A stretch of DNA of 32,589 bases, taken from contig NZ_JBAKFX010000045.1 in NCBI RefSeq assembly GCF_037577855.1, positions 1 to 32,589 of the forward strand. Reading direction: 5' to 3'. Of the stretch, positions 1 to 6,707 are shown one piece after another. Position numbers and translations under genes: made by a program. The notes under the pieces are model-generated. The model was given only the letters and a program-made list of their open reading frames with translations, ran no database searches and had not been told where the DNA came from. Each line of letters starts with the position of its first letter. The first letter of the stretch is position 1. Source of the stretch: Dethiothermospora halolimnae. GTDB taxonomy: Bacteria > Bacillota > Clostridia > Tissierellales > VENL01.

Positions 1-82
1 GGTCTTAATTTTATCTTGTCAATAAAATTGTACCCTATTTTTGGGGGTGGCAAGTATTTTATATATAAATTTGTAAAAATAA

Positions 83-124
83 AGGTTTTGTCAAGGTTTT
101 TTGATGAAACTTTTGACAAAACCT
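83..124. repeat. inverted repeat upstream of first RAYT gene
   Basis: Twelve-base arms AGGTTTTGTCAA (83-94) and TTGACAAAACCT (113-124) can form a stem with an 18-base loop just before the ribosome site of the transposase gene. The right arm lies in a block partly shared with the leader of the second transposase (TTTTGACAA, CCTATAAAATA). It may be the left foot of the element or a leader hairpin that limits transposase expression; nothing decides between these. Confidence 0.5.
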
Positions 125-146
125 ATAAAATAAGAGGAGTGATATT

Positions 147-1073
147 ATGCCCCGAACTGCCCGTAGAAAAAGTTGTGATTCCATATATCATATTATGGTT
201 AAGAGTGTCGGAGATTCAAAGTTATTTAAGATAGATGATGATAAGGAAATGTATTTAGGTATAATAAAAAAATATCAAAATATATTTGATTTTAAGGTAT
301 ATGCCTATTGTTTAATGGATAATCATGCCCATTTTATGATAGATTCTAATGGCTCAGATGTATCAAAGTTTATGCAAAGAATAAATCAGTACTATGCTCA
401 AAGATATAATATAAGATATGAGAGAAAAGGACATCTATTTGCAGATAGATTTAGAAGTGAGATTATAGGGGAGGAAAAGTACCTTAAGGTTTGCGTTGGA
501 TATATACATAACAATTGTAAAGACATATCTGGATGGAAAGGCAAGGAAGAGAGATATCCCTATTCTAGCTTTGGAATCTATATGGGATTGGTACAAAATA
601 AATACTGTGTATTGGATATGAGTTTTATGATGGGGATTTTCAGTCAGGACTCTCAAAAAGTCCAAAGAAGATGTAGAGACTTTATGGGAGAATATATTCA
701 AAATAGCAATGATGAGAAGACTAAAAGACATATAGAATTTAAGGATCAAAAAACTGACTATAGAAGTGAAAGGTACATAATAGCAAGGGATTATGATCCG
801 GATGAGGTTAAAAAGTTTGTATGCACTTATACAGGGATAGATGAAAGAACGTTAATGGAAAGGTATAAAAGGGATGGAACTGAAGGAAAAGCCATATTTA
901 TATTGCTACTAAATAGATATTGTGATATTAAAACTAAAGATATATGTGGAATAATAGGTAATATAAGTCAGTCTAGGGTGTCAACTTTATGTAGCATGGG
1001 ATCTAAAATAATAGATAGTGAAATAAAGTATAAAGGAATAATTGATGAGTTTATTAATTTAAAAGTTGCATAG
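147..1073 (+). CDS. REP-associated tyrosine transposase (RAYT), copy 1
   Basis: Single-domain HUH transposase of the Y1/IS200-like fold, the RAYT type thought to cut and mobilise short dispersed repeats. Visible marks are the metal-binding HAH pair in DNHAHFMID (about residues 58-66), the RKGHLFADRFRSE segment and the candidate nucleophile tyrosine in GYIHNNCKD (about 118-126). The C-terminal 90 residues (ICGIIGNISQSRVSTLCSMG) look like a helix-turn-helix. The start is supported by GAGGAG eight bases upstream. At 308 aa it has the same length as, and roughly 88% hand-aligned identity to, the copy at 2713. The intact frame and catalytic residues suggest an active or recently active protein. 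A 3' module with the repeat TAATGAACTGTCCCT follows at 1131-1237. The family call is firm; that it acts on the window's repeats is inference. Confidence 0.9.
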   Translation: MPRTARRKSCDSIYHIMVKSVGDSKLFKIDDDKEMYLGIIKKYQNIFDFKVYAYCLMDNHAHFMIDSNGSDVSKFMQRINQYYAQRYNIRYERKGHLFADRFRSEIIGEEKYLKVCVGYIHNNCKDISGWKGKEERYPYSSFGIYMGLVQNKYCVLDMSFMMGIFSQDSQKVQRRCRDFMGEYIQNSNDEKTKRHIEFKDQKTDYRSERYIIARDYDPDEVKKFVCTYTGIDERTLMERYKRDGTEGKAIFILLLNRYCDIKTKDICGIIGNISQSRVSTLCSMGSKIIDSEIKYKGIIDEFINLKVA

Positions 1074-1221
1074 GTATTATTTGGATTTTTAAGAATTATA
1101 TTTAATAAAAATATTATTAAAAAGAAAATATGGACAAGCTATTGAAATCGTATAAAATAATAACTATAACATATAAAGTTTAAAATATAAAAATAAAAAT
1201 TAGGTAAAAAACAAGTTTTTA

Positions 1222-1237
1222 TAATGAACTGTCCCTA
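1222..1237 (-). repeat. RAYT-linked repeat, copy i
   Basis: TAATGAACTGTCCCTA is the reverse orientation of the window's dispersed repeat (core GGGACAGTTCATTA). It closes the 3' module of RAYT unit 1 and faces copy ii at 2620, so the two copies bracket the YdcF-like and carboxypeptidase-regulatory-like genes as inverted repeats. Confidence 0.8.
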
Positions 1238-1253
1238 GGGGTTGGGAGCTGAA

Positions 1254-1853
1254 ATGAAAAAGAAGAAAATATGTGTAATAATTTTTATGATCATGTGTTT
1301 TATAATTTTTACTTATTCTATTTGTATTGCTTTAAGTATAAATGAATATGGCAAGTATAATAAAATGACTAAAGCAGACGCAGCCATTGTATTGGGGGCA
1401 GCTGTTTGGGGATATGAACCTTCTCCTGTTTTTAAAGCTAGAATTGATCATGGTATATGGTTATATAAAAATGGATATGTGGATAAGATTATTTTCACAG
1501 GAGGACAAGGAGAGAATGAAAAAGTAGCAGAGTCTATAGCAGCAAGGAACTATGCAGAGGACAATCTAATACAAACAAATGATATATTGATTGAAACAAA
1601 ATCTAAAATAACACAAGAAAATTTATATTATGCAAAAAAGATTGCAAAAGATAACGGATTGAATAGTTTCATAATAGTTAGTGATCCTTTACATATGAAA
1701 AGAGCGATGCTAATGGCAAAAGATTATGGATTAAAATCCTATACATCTCCAACTCCTACAACTCGTTATAAGAGTTGGAAAAGTAAGGGGAGCTTTTTGC
1801 TAAGAGAAGTATATTACTATATAGGATATAGAGTGTATAGGATGTTTAATTGA
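1254..1853 (+). CDS. YdcF/SanA/ElyC family membrane-anchored protein (DUF218)
   Basis: Probable cell-envelope protein of 199 aa. One N-terminal membrane segment (about residues 5-27, ICVIIFMIMCFIIFTYSICI) is followed by an outside DUF218 domain. Family motifs are the first strand DAAIVLGAAV, the FTGGQGENEKVAES loop, the ETKSKITQENL segment and VSDPLHMKRAM near the C-terminal third. Relatives such as SanA and ElyC affect envelope integrity, but the reaction is unknown. I chose ATG 1254 over an in-frame TTG at 1242 because GGGAG (1245-1249) sits too close to the TTG and suits the ATG. The gene lies between inverted repeat copies i and ii and 76 bases before the next gene, so the two may be co-transcribed. 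Confidence 0.82.
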   Translation: MKKKKICVIIFMIMCFIIFTYSICIALSINEYGKYNKMTKADAAIVLGAAVWGYEPSPVFKARIDHGIWLYKNGYVDKIIFTGGQGENEKVAESIAARNYAEDNLIQTNDILIETKSKITQENLYYAKKIAKDNGLNSFIIVSDPLHMKRAMLMAKDYGLKSYTSPTPTTRYKSWKSKGSFLLREVYYYIGYRVYRMFN

Positions 1854-1929
1854 TAAATATTTAAAGTATAGGGATATGAAGCTGGTGAATTTTTATAAAA
1901 TATCAGTTTATAAGATGAGGGGGATATAA

Positions 1930-2616
1930 ATGAATAATGAATGTGTAAAGGTCTATGGAAATATAACAGATTTTAATGGGACACCACTATCGAAAGCGGA
2001 AGTTCGATTGACAAATGATAAGTTTGAGAATATATATAAAACTTATACAGATGATGATGGCAAGTACGAACTAAATGTGGAAAAGGGAGTATATTATGCA
2101 TTTTATGCTTGTAAAGATTATAAAGTAAATTACCTTGAATACTGGGCTTGGAATGTACCTTTATTTGATAATATGGAAATAAACGCACAAATCGATGGTT
2201 TAGAAATATATTCTTTAACTGCTTTTCCAGTAAAATGGAGTTTTCCTCAGCTTATGGTATATTTTAGACCTATGAGTTTAAAGAAAGCTAAAGAACTTGA
2301 AGAATCAGGTATATGTAATTTTAAGAAGAAAAGTGTAGCGGATTCAGTTGAATTAATCGATATATGTCCTGAGTTAACCAAAAATGATATTGAAGTATTC
2401 ATTAATAATAAAAAAGTCGAAGTATTTCAAATTAATAGAGTTAAGGAGTATGGTGGGGAAAATAAATACATCTATTCATATCTAATTCATGTTGGTTTAA
2501 ATAATGGAACAGATAGGTATGAATATAATAAAGTTGATATCAGATTGACAGATAGAGAAACTGAAGAAAAAGGTGAAGGAAGTGTATTTTGGAAAGAAGA
2601 AAGATCAAGGGGATAA
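1930..2616 (+). CDS. carboxypeptidase-regulatory-like domain protein, unknown function
   Basis: This 228-aa protein has no signal peptide or membrane segment that I can see. Residues 7-60 (VYGNITDFNGTPLSKAEVRL, then TYTDDDGKYELNVEKGVYYAFY) match the pattern of a carboxypeptidase-D regulatory or Cna-B type beta-sandwich, in which a 'TDxxGxYxL' turn is typical. The remainder is not recognised. It is rich in aromatic residues in the middle (YLEYWAWNVPLF, WSFPQLMVYF) and ends with a charged tail. GAGGGGGAT precedes the ATG. The stop codon lies only three bases before repeat copy ii. Such domains usually serve in binding or as structural scaffolds; no enzymatic residues are evident. Confidence 0.6.
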   Translation: MNNECVKVYGNITDFNGTPLSKAEVRLTNDKFENIYKTYTDDDGKYELNVEKGVYYAFYACKDYKVNYLEYWAWNVPLFDNMEINAQIDGLEIYSLTAFPVKWSFPQLMVYFRPMSLKKAKELEESGICNFKKKSVADSVELIDICPELTKNDIEVFINNKKVEVFQINRVKEYGGENKYIYSYLIHVGLNNGTDRYEYNKVDIRLTDRETEEKGEGSVFWKEERSRG

Positions 2617-2619
2617 ATA

Positions 2620-2650
2620 GGACAGGCTAAGGGACAGTTCATTATAATAA
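2620..2650 (+). repeat. RAYT-linked repeat, copy ii
   Basis: GGACAGGCTAAGGGACAG followed by TTCATTATAATAA. It begins three bases after the stop of the upstream gene and forms the left end of RAYT unit 2. It has one extra base between the two GGAC blocks compared with copies v, vi and vii. Confidence 0.85.
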
Positions 2651-2680
2651 ACTAAGTATAAAAATGGAGATTTTGACAAT

Positions 2681-2712
2681 AATATCACCTATAAAATATA
2701 AGGAGTGATATT
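2681..2712 (+). promoter_or_regulatory. possible leader stem covering the RAYT-2 ribosome site
   Basis: AATATCAC (2681-2688) is complementary to GTGATATT (2705-2712), which lies between the AAGGAG ribosome site and the ATG at 2713. Pairing would hold the ribosome site in the loop or at the stem edge. Copy 1 lacks the left arm, so the feature is not conserved and may be chance. Confidence 0.3.
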
Positions 2713-3639
2713 ATGCCACGAACTGCCCGCAAAAAAAGTTGCGATTCTATATATCATATTATGGTTAGAAGTGTTGGAGATTCAAAGTTATTTAAAGAAA
2801 ATTATGATAAGGATATGTATCTAGGTATAATAAAAAAATATCAAAAAATATTTGACTTTAAAGTATATGCTTATTGTCTAATGGATGATCATGCCCACTT
2901 CATGATAGACTCCAATGGTGCCGATGTATCAAAGTTTATGCAACGGATAAATCAGTCTTATGCCCAAAGATATAATATAAGATATGAGAGAAAAGGACAT
3001 TTATTTGCTGATAGGTTTAGAAGTGAGATTATAGGGGAGGAAAAGTACCTTAAGGTTTGCTTTGGATATATACATAACAATTGTAAAGACATACCTGGAT
3101 GGGAAGGCAAAGAAGAGAGATACCCTTATTCTAGTTTTGGAATCTATATGGGATTGGTACAAAATAAATATTGTGTATTGGATATGAGTTTTATGATGGG
3201 GATTTTCAGTCAGGACTCTCAAAAAGCCCAAAAAAGATGTAGGGACTTTATGGGAGAATATATTCAAAATAGCAATGACGAGAAAACTAAAAGACATATT
3301 GAGTTTAAGGACCAAAAAACTGATTATATAAGTGAGAGACACATAATAGTAAGGGAATATGACCCAGAGGATGTTAAAAAATTTGTATGTGATTATGTTG
3401 GAATTGATAAGAGGGTACTGACAGAGAGGTATAAAAGAGAGGGAACAGAAGGGAAAGCAATATTTATATTGTTTTTAAATAGGTATTGCGATGTTAAAAC
3501 TAAAGATATCTGTGGTATCATAGGTAATATAAGTCAGTCTAGGGTGTCGACTTTATGTAGTATGGGATCTGGAATAATAGATACTAAAGTAAAATATAAA
3601 GGAATAATTGATGAATTTATTAAGTTAAAAGCTGCATAA
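2713..3639 (+). CDS. REP-associated tyrosine transposase (RAYT), copy 2
   Basis: Same family, length (308 aa) and domain order as the gene at 147: HAH metal pair in DDHAHFMID, candidate tyrosine in GYIHNNCKD, C-terminal helix-turn-helix. Substitutions relative to copy 1 are scattered and mostly conservative, and they cluster in the last third. That pattern suggests both copies have stayed under selection for protein function. One difference is an N-to-D change just before the HAH motif. AAGGAG seven bases before ATG marks the start. Unlike copy 1, this gene has repeat copies on both sides, so it is the better candidate for a mobile unit. Confidence 0.9.
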   Translation: MPRTARKKSCDSIYHIMVRSVGDSKLFKENYDKDMYLGIIKKYQKIFDFKVYAYCLMDDHAHFMIDSNGADVSKFMQRINQSYAQRYNIRYERKGHLFADRFRSEIIGEEKYLKVCFGYIHNNCKDIPGWEGKEERYPYSSFGIYMGLVQNKYCVLDMSFMMGIFSQDSQKAQKRCRDFMGEYIQNSNDEKTKRHIEFKDQKTDYISERHIIVREYDPEDVKKFVCDYVGIDKRVLTERYKREGTEGKAIFILFLNRYCDVKTKDICGIIGNISQSRVSTLCSMGSGIIDTKVKYKGIIDEFIKLKAA

Positions 3640-3792
3640 AATATTATTTGAATTTTTTAATAATTAAACTTAACAAAATTATTATTAATAAAAAAATATG
3701 GACAAGCTATTGAAATTTTCTAGGGAAATAATTGTAATATATAAAATTTTAAATATAAAAATAAAAATTAAGTAAAAGACAAGTTTTTTTAA

Positions 3793-3806
3793 TGAACTGT
3801 CCCTTA
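3793..3806 (-). repeat. RAYT-linked repeat, copy iii
   Basis: TGAACTGTCCCTTA at the right end of RAYT unit 2, inverted relative to copy ii. Confidence 0.85.
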
Positions 3807-3832
3807 AATTAATAAAAAATAAAATTTTAAAG

Positions 3833-3846
3833 TGAACTGTCCCTTA
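3833..3846 (-). repeat. RAYT-linked repeat, copy iv
   Basis: TGAACTGTCCCTTA, identical to copy iii and exactly 40 bases further on in the same orientation. The 26 bases between them are AT-rich. Its last bases lie just before the AGGAGG ribosome site of the HAD gene, so the repeat forms most of that gene's immediate leader. Confidence 0.85.
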
Positions 3847-3860
3847 GGAGGTAGAGAAAA

Positions 3861-4592
3861 ATGAGAAAGCCTAAAATGATTATTTTTGATTATGGTCAAA
3901 CTCTTGTAAATGAAAGTTCCTTTGATCCGTTAAAGGGGACTGAAGCAGTGTTATCTAAGGCCTGTAATAATCCTAGTAATGTCTCTAAAGAAATGATTCA
4001 ATCTTTAGCTAATGAGTTGAATAAGGAGATTGGAAGGTATGGAGTAGATATTGATAAAGAATCAATACTAGAGGTACATACTCATATTTTTCAAAAATAC
4101 CTTTATGAGTATTTTGATATCGAATTAATAAAACCCCATGAAGAAGTAGAACGTATTTTTGCCAATGGTGCTATAAGTTCTGAGGCTACAAAAAATATAA
4201 ATGCTTTTTTAGCATACCTAAAGAAACAGAAGATAAGAACTGGAGTTATTAGTAATATTTCATTTAGTGGTGGATTATTAAGGGAGATAATAAGTGAACA
4301 TATTCCATCCCATAATTTTGAATTTATTATAGCCAGTAGTGAGTATGTGTTTAGAAAACCCCATGAACGTATATTTGAACTTGCCCTTAGAAAAGCCAAG
4401 TTAGCTCCCTGTGATGTTTGGTATTGTGGAGATAATGGGGTGTGTGATGTTGATGGTGCAGGGAATTGTGGAATATTCCCAGTTTGGTATAAAGGGGCAA
4501 TTGAAGATAGAAAGAAGATAGTTCCCAAAAAAGAATGCTTAGAGGTAATGGATTGGAATGAACTTATAGATGTATTAGATAAAGCCAAATAG
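3861..4592 (+). CDS. HAD superfamily hydrolase (HAD-IA type)
   Basis: Cytosolic haloacid-dehalogenase-fold enzyme of 243 aa, probably a phosphatase on a small metabolite. Motif I is FDYGQTL (nucleophile Asp about residue 10). Motif II is VISNISFSG (about 130). The motif III lysine is in FRKPHERIFELAL (about 170). Motif IV is WYCGDNGVCDVDGAGNCGI (about 193). A helical cap lies between motifs I and II. In motif I the usual second aspartate (DxD) is Gly, a variant common among Firmicutes 'DYGxTL' proteins that may weaken acid catalysis. Its AGGAGG follows repeat copy iv directly. The Nif3-like gene starts 13 bases after its stop, suggesting one transcript. Confidence 0.86.
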   Translation: MRKPKMIIFDYGQTLVNESSFDPLKGTEAVLSKACNNPSNVSKEMIQSLANELNKEIGRYGVDIDKESILEVHTHIFQKYLYEYFDIELIKPHEEVERIFANGAISSEATKNINAFLAYLKKQKIRTGVISNISFSGGLLREIISEHIPSHNFEFIIASSEYVFRKPHERIFELALRKAKLAPCDVWYCGDNGVCDVDGAGNCGIFPVWYKGAIEDRKKIVPKKECLEVMDWNELIDVLDKAK

Positions 4593-4605
4593 GAGGAGAT
4601 ATAAT

Positions 4606-5373
4606 ATGGCAATGTTAAATGATATAATAGATAAATTGAATCAAAGGTTTAGGACTAGGAATAACTCTGATTACAATGAGGAAACTGGAATAACCTATGA
4701 TGCAGGTAAAGATATTAAAAAGATTGGATATTGTACAAATCTTACCCCGGAGGTAGTTAATAAAGCTAATGAATTGAATGTAGACTTAATATTAACCCAC
4801 CATGATGCATGGCATTTTATATATGGTTTAAAGGAAGAATGTATGGAACTATTAAAAAAATATGGGATATCCCATTATTTTAATCATTCACCATTGGATG
4901 ATTGTGAATTTGGTACAAATAACAGTTTAGCTAAAGAGTTGGGACTTACTAAATTAAAGAAAGTTTCTACTCAGGATGGTTATAGTTATGGAGTAATTGG
5001 AGAGTTTGATAAAGCTATAAGTCACGGTGAATTGAGAGCTAGATTTCAAGATACATTAAAAGAAAATTCATTAAGCTGGAAATTTCACAATAAAAAAATA
5101 AAACGTGCTTTTATCTTATGTGGCGCAGGACACTTAACCAGTGATATGAAAGAAGCTGTGGAGGAAAATTGTGATGTCTATATAACTGGAGAGAAGATAT
5201 TATATACGGTTCAATATGCAAAGATTCATAATATAAATGTGTTAGTTGGAAGTCATACATTTACTGAATTACCAGGGGTTAAGAGTATGGCCGAAATAGT
5301 GGTGGAGAATAATAGGGAACTAGATATGGTTTTAATCAAAGAGGATCATCTAGAAACAGCGGGGATGTTATAA
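4606..5373 (+). CDS. Nif3-like dinuclear metal centre protein (DUF34)
   Basis: Member of the widely conserved Nif3/DUF34 family (255 aa), whose hexamers bind two metal ions and whose role is still debated. Expected ligands are visible: the His pair in LILTHHDAWHF (about residue 65), the acidic residue in SPLDDCEFGTNN (about 103) and, near the C-terminus, GSHTFTELPGVKSMAE (His about 226, Glu about 230). The length fits the short form without the inserted PII-like domain. AGGAGGAG lies eight bases before the chosen ATG; a second ATG six bases on is possible. It forms an operon with the HAD hydrolase and has no terminator before it. Confidence 0.85.
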   Translation: MAMLNDIIDKLNQRFRTRNNSDYNEETGITYDAGKDIKKIGYCTNLTPEVVNKANELNVDLILTHHDAWHFIYGLKEECMELLKKYGISHYFNHSPLDDCEFGTNNSLAKELGLTKLKKVSTQDGYSYGVIGEFDKAISHGELRARFQDTLKENSLSWKFHNKKIKRAFILCGAGHLTSDMKEAVEENCDVYITGEKILYTVQYAKIHNINVLVGSHTFTELPGVKSMAEIVVENNRELDMVLIKEDHLETAGML

Positions 5374-5392
5374 GTTTTGGTATCAATATTTA

Positions 5393-5421
5393 TTTTATCT
5401 GAAAAGGGTATATGCTATAAT
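5393..5421 (+). promoter_or_regulatory. extended -10 promoter for the coiled-coil gene
   Basis: TGCTATAAT (5413-5421) gives a perfect -10 hexamer with a TGn extension. The -35 region (TTTTAT) is poor, which is usual for extended -10 promoters. It lies 24 bases before the ATG at 5445 and just after the Nif3-like gene. Confidence 0.55.
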
Positions 5422-5444
5422 ATAAGAAGAGGACGGTGAAATCG

Positions 5445-5912
5445 ATGGAAAAAATACTAAACCAAATTGTAGAGAAACTAACTGATATGGATAAAAGACT
5501 TGATAATATGGATAAAAGATTTGATACAGTGGAAAAAAGACTTGATAGTATGGATAAAAGATTTGATACAGTGGAAAAGAGACTGGGTACAGTAGAAAAA
5601 AGACTTGATAGCATGGATAAAAGATTTGATACAATGGATAAAAGACTTGATACAGTAGAAAAGAGACTCAATGGAATGGAAGAAAAGATGACTGATGGGT
5701 TTAATAAAGTAAATGAAGATATAGAGAAGTTAAATAGTAGAATAACAGAAGAACATGAAATAACAAGGGAAGAAACAAAGCATGAGATTCAATATGTTCA
5801 TGATAAGATTAACGATCTTAACCATGATTTTTCTACAGTTAAAATAGTTACTGCAGATAATATGAGGGCAATTGCAAAAATTCAATCAAAAAAGGATAAT
5901 ACTAAAATGTAA
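5445..5912 (+). CDS. heptad-repeat coiled-coil protein, unknown function
   Basis: Predicted 155-aa cytosolic fibrous protein. From residue 15, ten consecutive seven-residue units of the form (M/V)(D/E)KR(L/F)D(x) run without a break, followed by looser heptads to about residue 115. This gives a long parallel coiled coil with hydrophobic Met/Val and Leu/Phe at the a and d positions. The repeat is also visible at DNA level (21-bp unit, 5487-5696). The tail (residues 125-155, NHDFSTVKIVTADNMRAIAK) is not repetitive. I prefer ATG 5445 to GTG 5436 because the GAAGAGGA motif is too close to the GTG. A strong terminator follows three bases after the stop. No partner is suggested by the neighbours. 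Confidence 0.72.
   Translation: MEKILNQIVEKLTDMDKRLDNMDKRFDTVEKRLDSMDKRFDTVEKRLGTVEKRLDSMDKRFDTMDKRLDTVEKRLNGMEEKMTDGFNKVNEDIEKLNSRITEEHEITREETKHEIQYVHDKINDLNHDFSTVKIVTADNMRAIAKIQSKKDNTKM
5487..5696 (+). repeat. 21-bp tandem repeat inside coding sequence
   Basis: Ten in-frame units related to ATGGATAAAAGACTTGATA plus two bases, alternating with GTGGAAAAAAGACTTGATA forms. A two-unit period (MDKRFDT-VEKRLDS) is partly visible, pointing to duplication of 21- and 42-bp blocks. Copy number could vary between strains. Confidence 0.85.
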
Positions 5913-5914
5913 TG

Positions 5915-5939
5915 ACGAGGAAATCCTCGTTGTTTTTTT
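5915..5939 (+). terminator. intrinsic terminator after the coiled-coil gene
   Basis: ACGAGGA (5915-5921) pairs with TCCTCGT (5924-5930), followed by TGTTTTTTT. It is a compact stem with a clear U tract, starting just after the stop codon. Confidence 0.85.
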
Positions 5940-6036
5940 AGCTAATCTTTTAAAATTTTACATAACAAATAATATTTTATCTAAAAGTAAAAAAATTAAG
6001 TATAGTAATTATGAGAATATTTTTAAGAGGGAGGTT

Positions 6037-6543
6037 TTGGAAATCTTTGCAAATGAAAAAGGGAAAAAGATCATAGCTATTACAATTACGTTAGTATCCA
6101 TATTAGAACTAGCTTATTTTTCAAATAAAAGCTTTAAAGACTATAGAAAGGTTTATGATATTGGATTTTTAGCTTTATTTATAGTTCAACCAATAGCTTT
6201 CATATCTTTATACAACGGAAAAAAGAGTTATTTAAAAATAAGAATGATCAGTTTTATACTACTGATGCTTATAATACCTACAGTAATTTATATTTCTTTA
6301 CCAAATTATACTTACTCTGAAGGTAAAGAGATAGTTAAAAATGAGTTTGAGAGAATGGATGATATAGTATTTATCAATAAGTCTATTGATAAAAGTACTG
6401 TACCTGTAAAGGATAGTGGAAGCTTATTTGTAGATAGATCATATTATTATGAAATAAAATATGAAGGTAACAATATTTACTATATAGTTGATCCATTAAA
6501 AGGGAGAGCAATAGAGTTGGAAGAGAAGTATTGGTTAAATTAA
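6037..6543 (+). CDS. three-helix membrane protein, unknown family, start uncertain
   Basis: The frame is open from before the upstream terminator, but nothing resembling a start lies after that terminator until TTG 6037. That TTG has a strong AGGGAGG site only two bases away, which is too close. From there the 168-aa product has membrane segments at about residues 10-29 (KIIAITITLVSILELAYF), 43-62 (IGFLALFIVQPIAFISLY) and 70-90 (MISFILLMLIIPTVIYISL). A polar C-terminal domain of about 75 residues follows (VDRSYYYEIKYEGNNIYYIV). An out-of-frame ATG at 6053 would give a natural start, MKKGKK then the first helix, if one A were added to the A5 tract. The gene may therefore be frameshifted or have lost its 5' end. 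No function can be assigned. Confidence 0.45.
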   Translation: MEIFANEKGKKIIAITITLVSILELAYFSNKSFKDYRKVYDIGFLALFIVQPIAFISLYNGKKSYLKIRMISFILLMLIIPTVIYISLPNYTYSEGKEIVKNEFERMDDIVFINKSIDKSTVPVKDSGSLFVDRSYYYEIKYEGNNIYYIVDPLKGRAIELEEKYWLN

Positions 6544-6707
6544 AAAATATATTGTTATTAATCAATATTATTAAATATAAAATTGGAGGTTATGAAAGTG
6601 ATAGAAACAGTTAGGGCTTTGCTTGGATATTGCCCATTCAATAATTAGCGCCAAGTATTTTGATGTTAGTATAGAGGATTACATAAAAAATTTAAGGAAG
6701 TGATAAA
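6544..6707 (+). pseudogene. possible decayed gene fragments
   Basis: This gap holds a well-initiated but tiny frame, ATG 6591 after TTGGAGG, reading MKVIETVRALLGYCPFNN and then stop. In the next frame, overlapping its end, 'DIAHSIISAKYFDVSIEDYI' runs on to KNLRK and a stop at about 6702. The second piece looks like the C-terminus of a normal cytosolic protein with no start of its own. Together they suggest the two ends of a gene whose middle was lost, with a frame change. I do not recognise the family. The GNAT gene begins immediately after. Confidence 0.35.

Larger units (their letters stand above)
83..1238 (+). mobile_element. RAYT unit 1 (left edge uncertain)
   Basis: The unit holds the transposase gene at 147 and a 107-base downstream module. 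The module starts TGGACAAGCTATTGAAAT (1131) and ends TAATGAACTGTCCCT (1222-1236), the same order as in unit 2 (3699-3807). No left-hand copy of the repeat is visible before the gene. The left boundary is therefore either the inverted repeat at 83 or outside the window. Confidence 0.5.
2620..3807 (+). mobile_element. RAYT unit 2, bounded by inverted repeat copies
   Basis: This is a complete-looking unit of about 1.19 kb. The left end is repeat copy ii (AGGGACAGTTCATTATAA), followed by the transposase gene and then a 109-base module from TGGACAAGCTATTGAAAT (3699) to repeat copy iii in reverse orientation (TTAATGAACTGTCCCTTA). The ends are inverted relative to each other, as expected of a unit recognised at both sides by one protein. 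No target-site duplication is obvious, as expected for HUH-type transposition. Confidence 0.68.

Noticed and set aside
16..234. 72-codon frame at the window start
   Set aside because: It overlaps the start of the transposase gene out of frame, has no good ribosome site and no recognisable protein.
3793..3846. Direct repeats spaced like a CRISPR array
   Set aside because: There are only two 14-base units, in a leader next to a RAYT element, with related copies elsewhere in both orientations and no cas genes.
4103..4612. 169-codon frame on the minus strand
   Set aside because: It lies opposite the HAD hydrolase, which has complete motifs and a strong start. The minus frame has none.
5390..5671. 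Leucine/serine-rich open frames on the minus strand
   Set aside because: They are the antisense shadow of the 21-bp heptad repeat. They have no ribosome site, and the composition is dictated by the plus-strand repeat.
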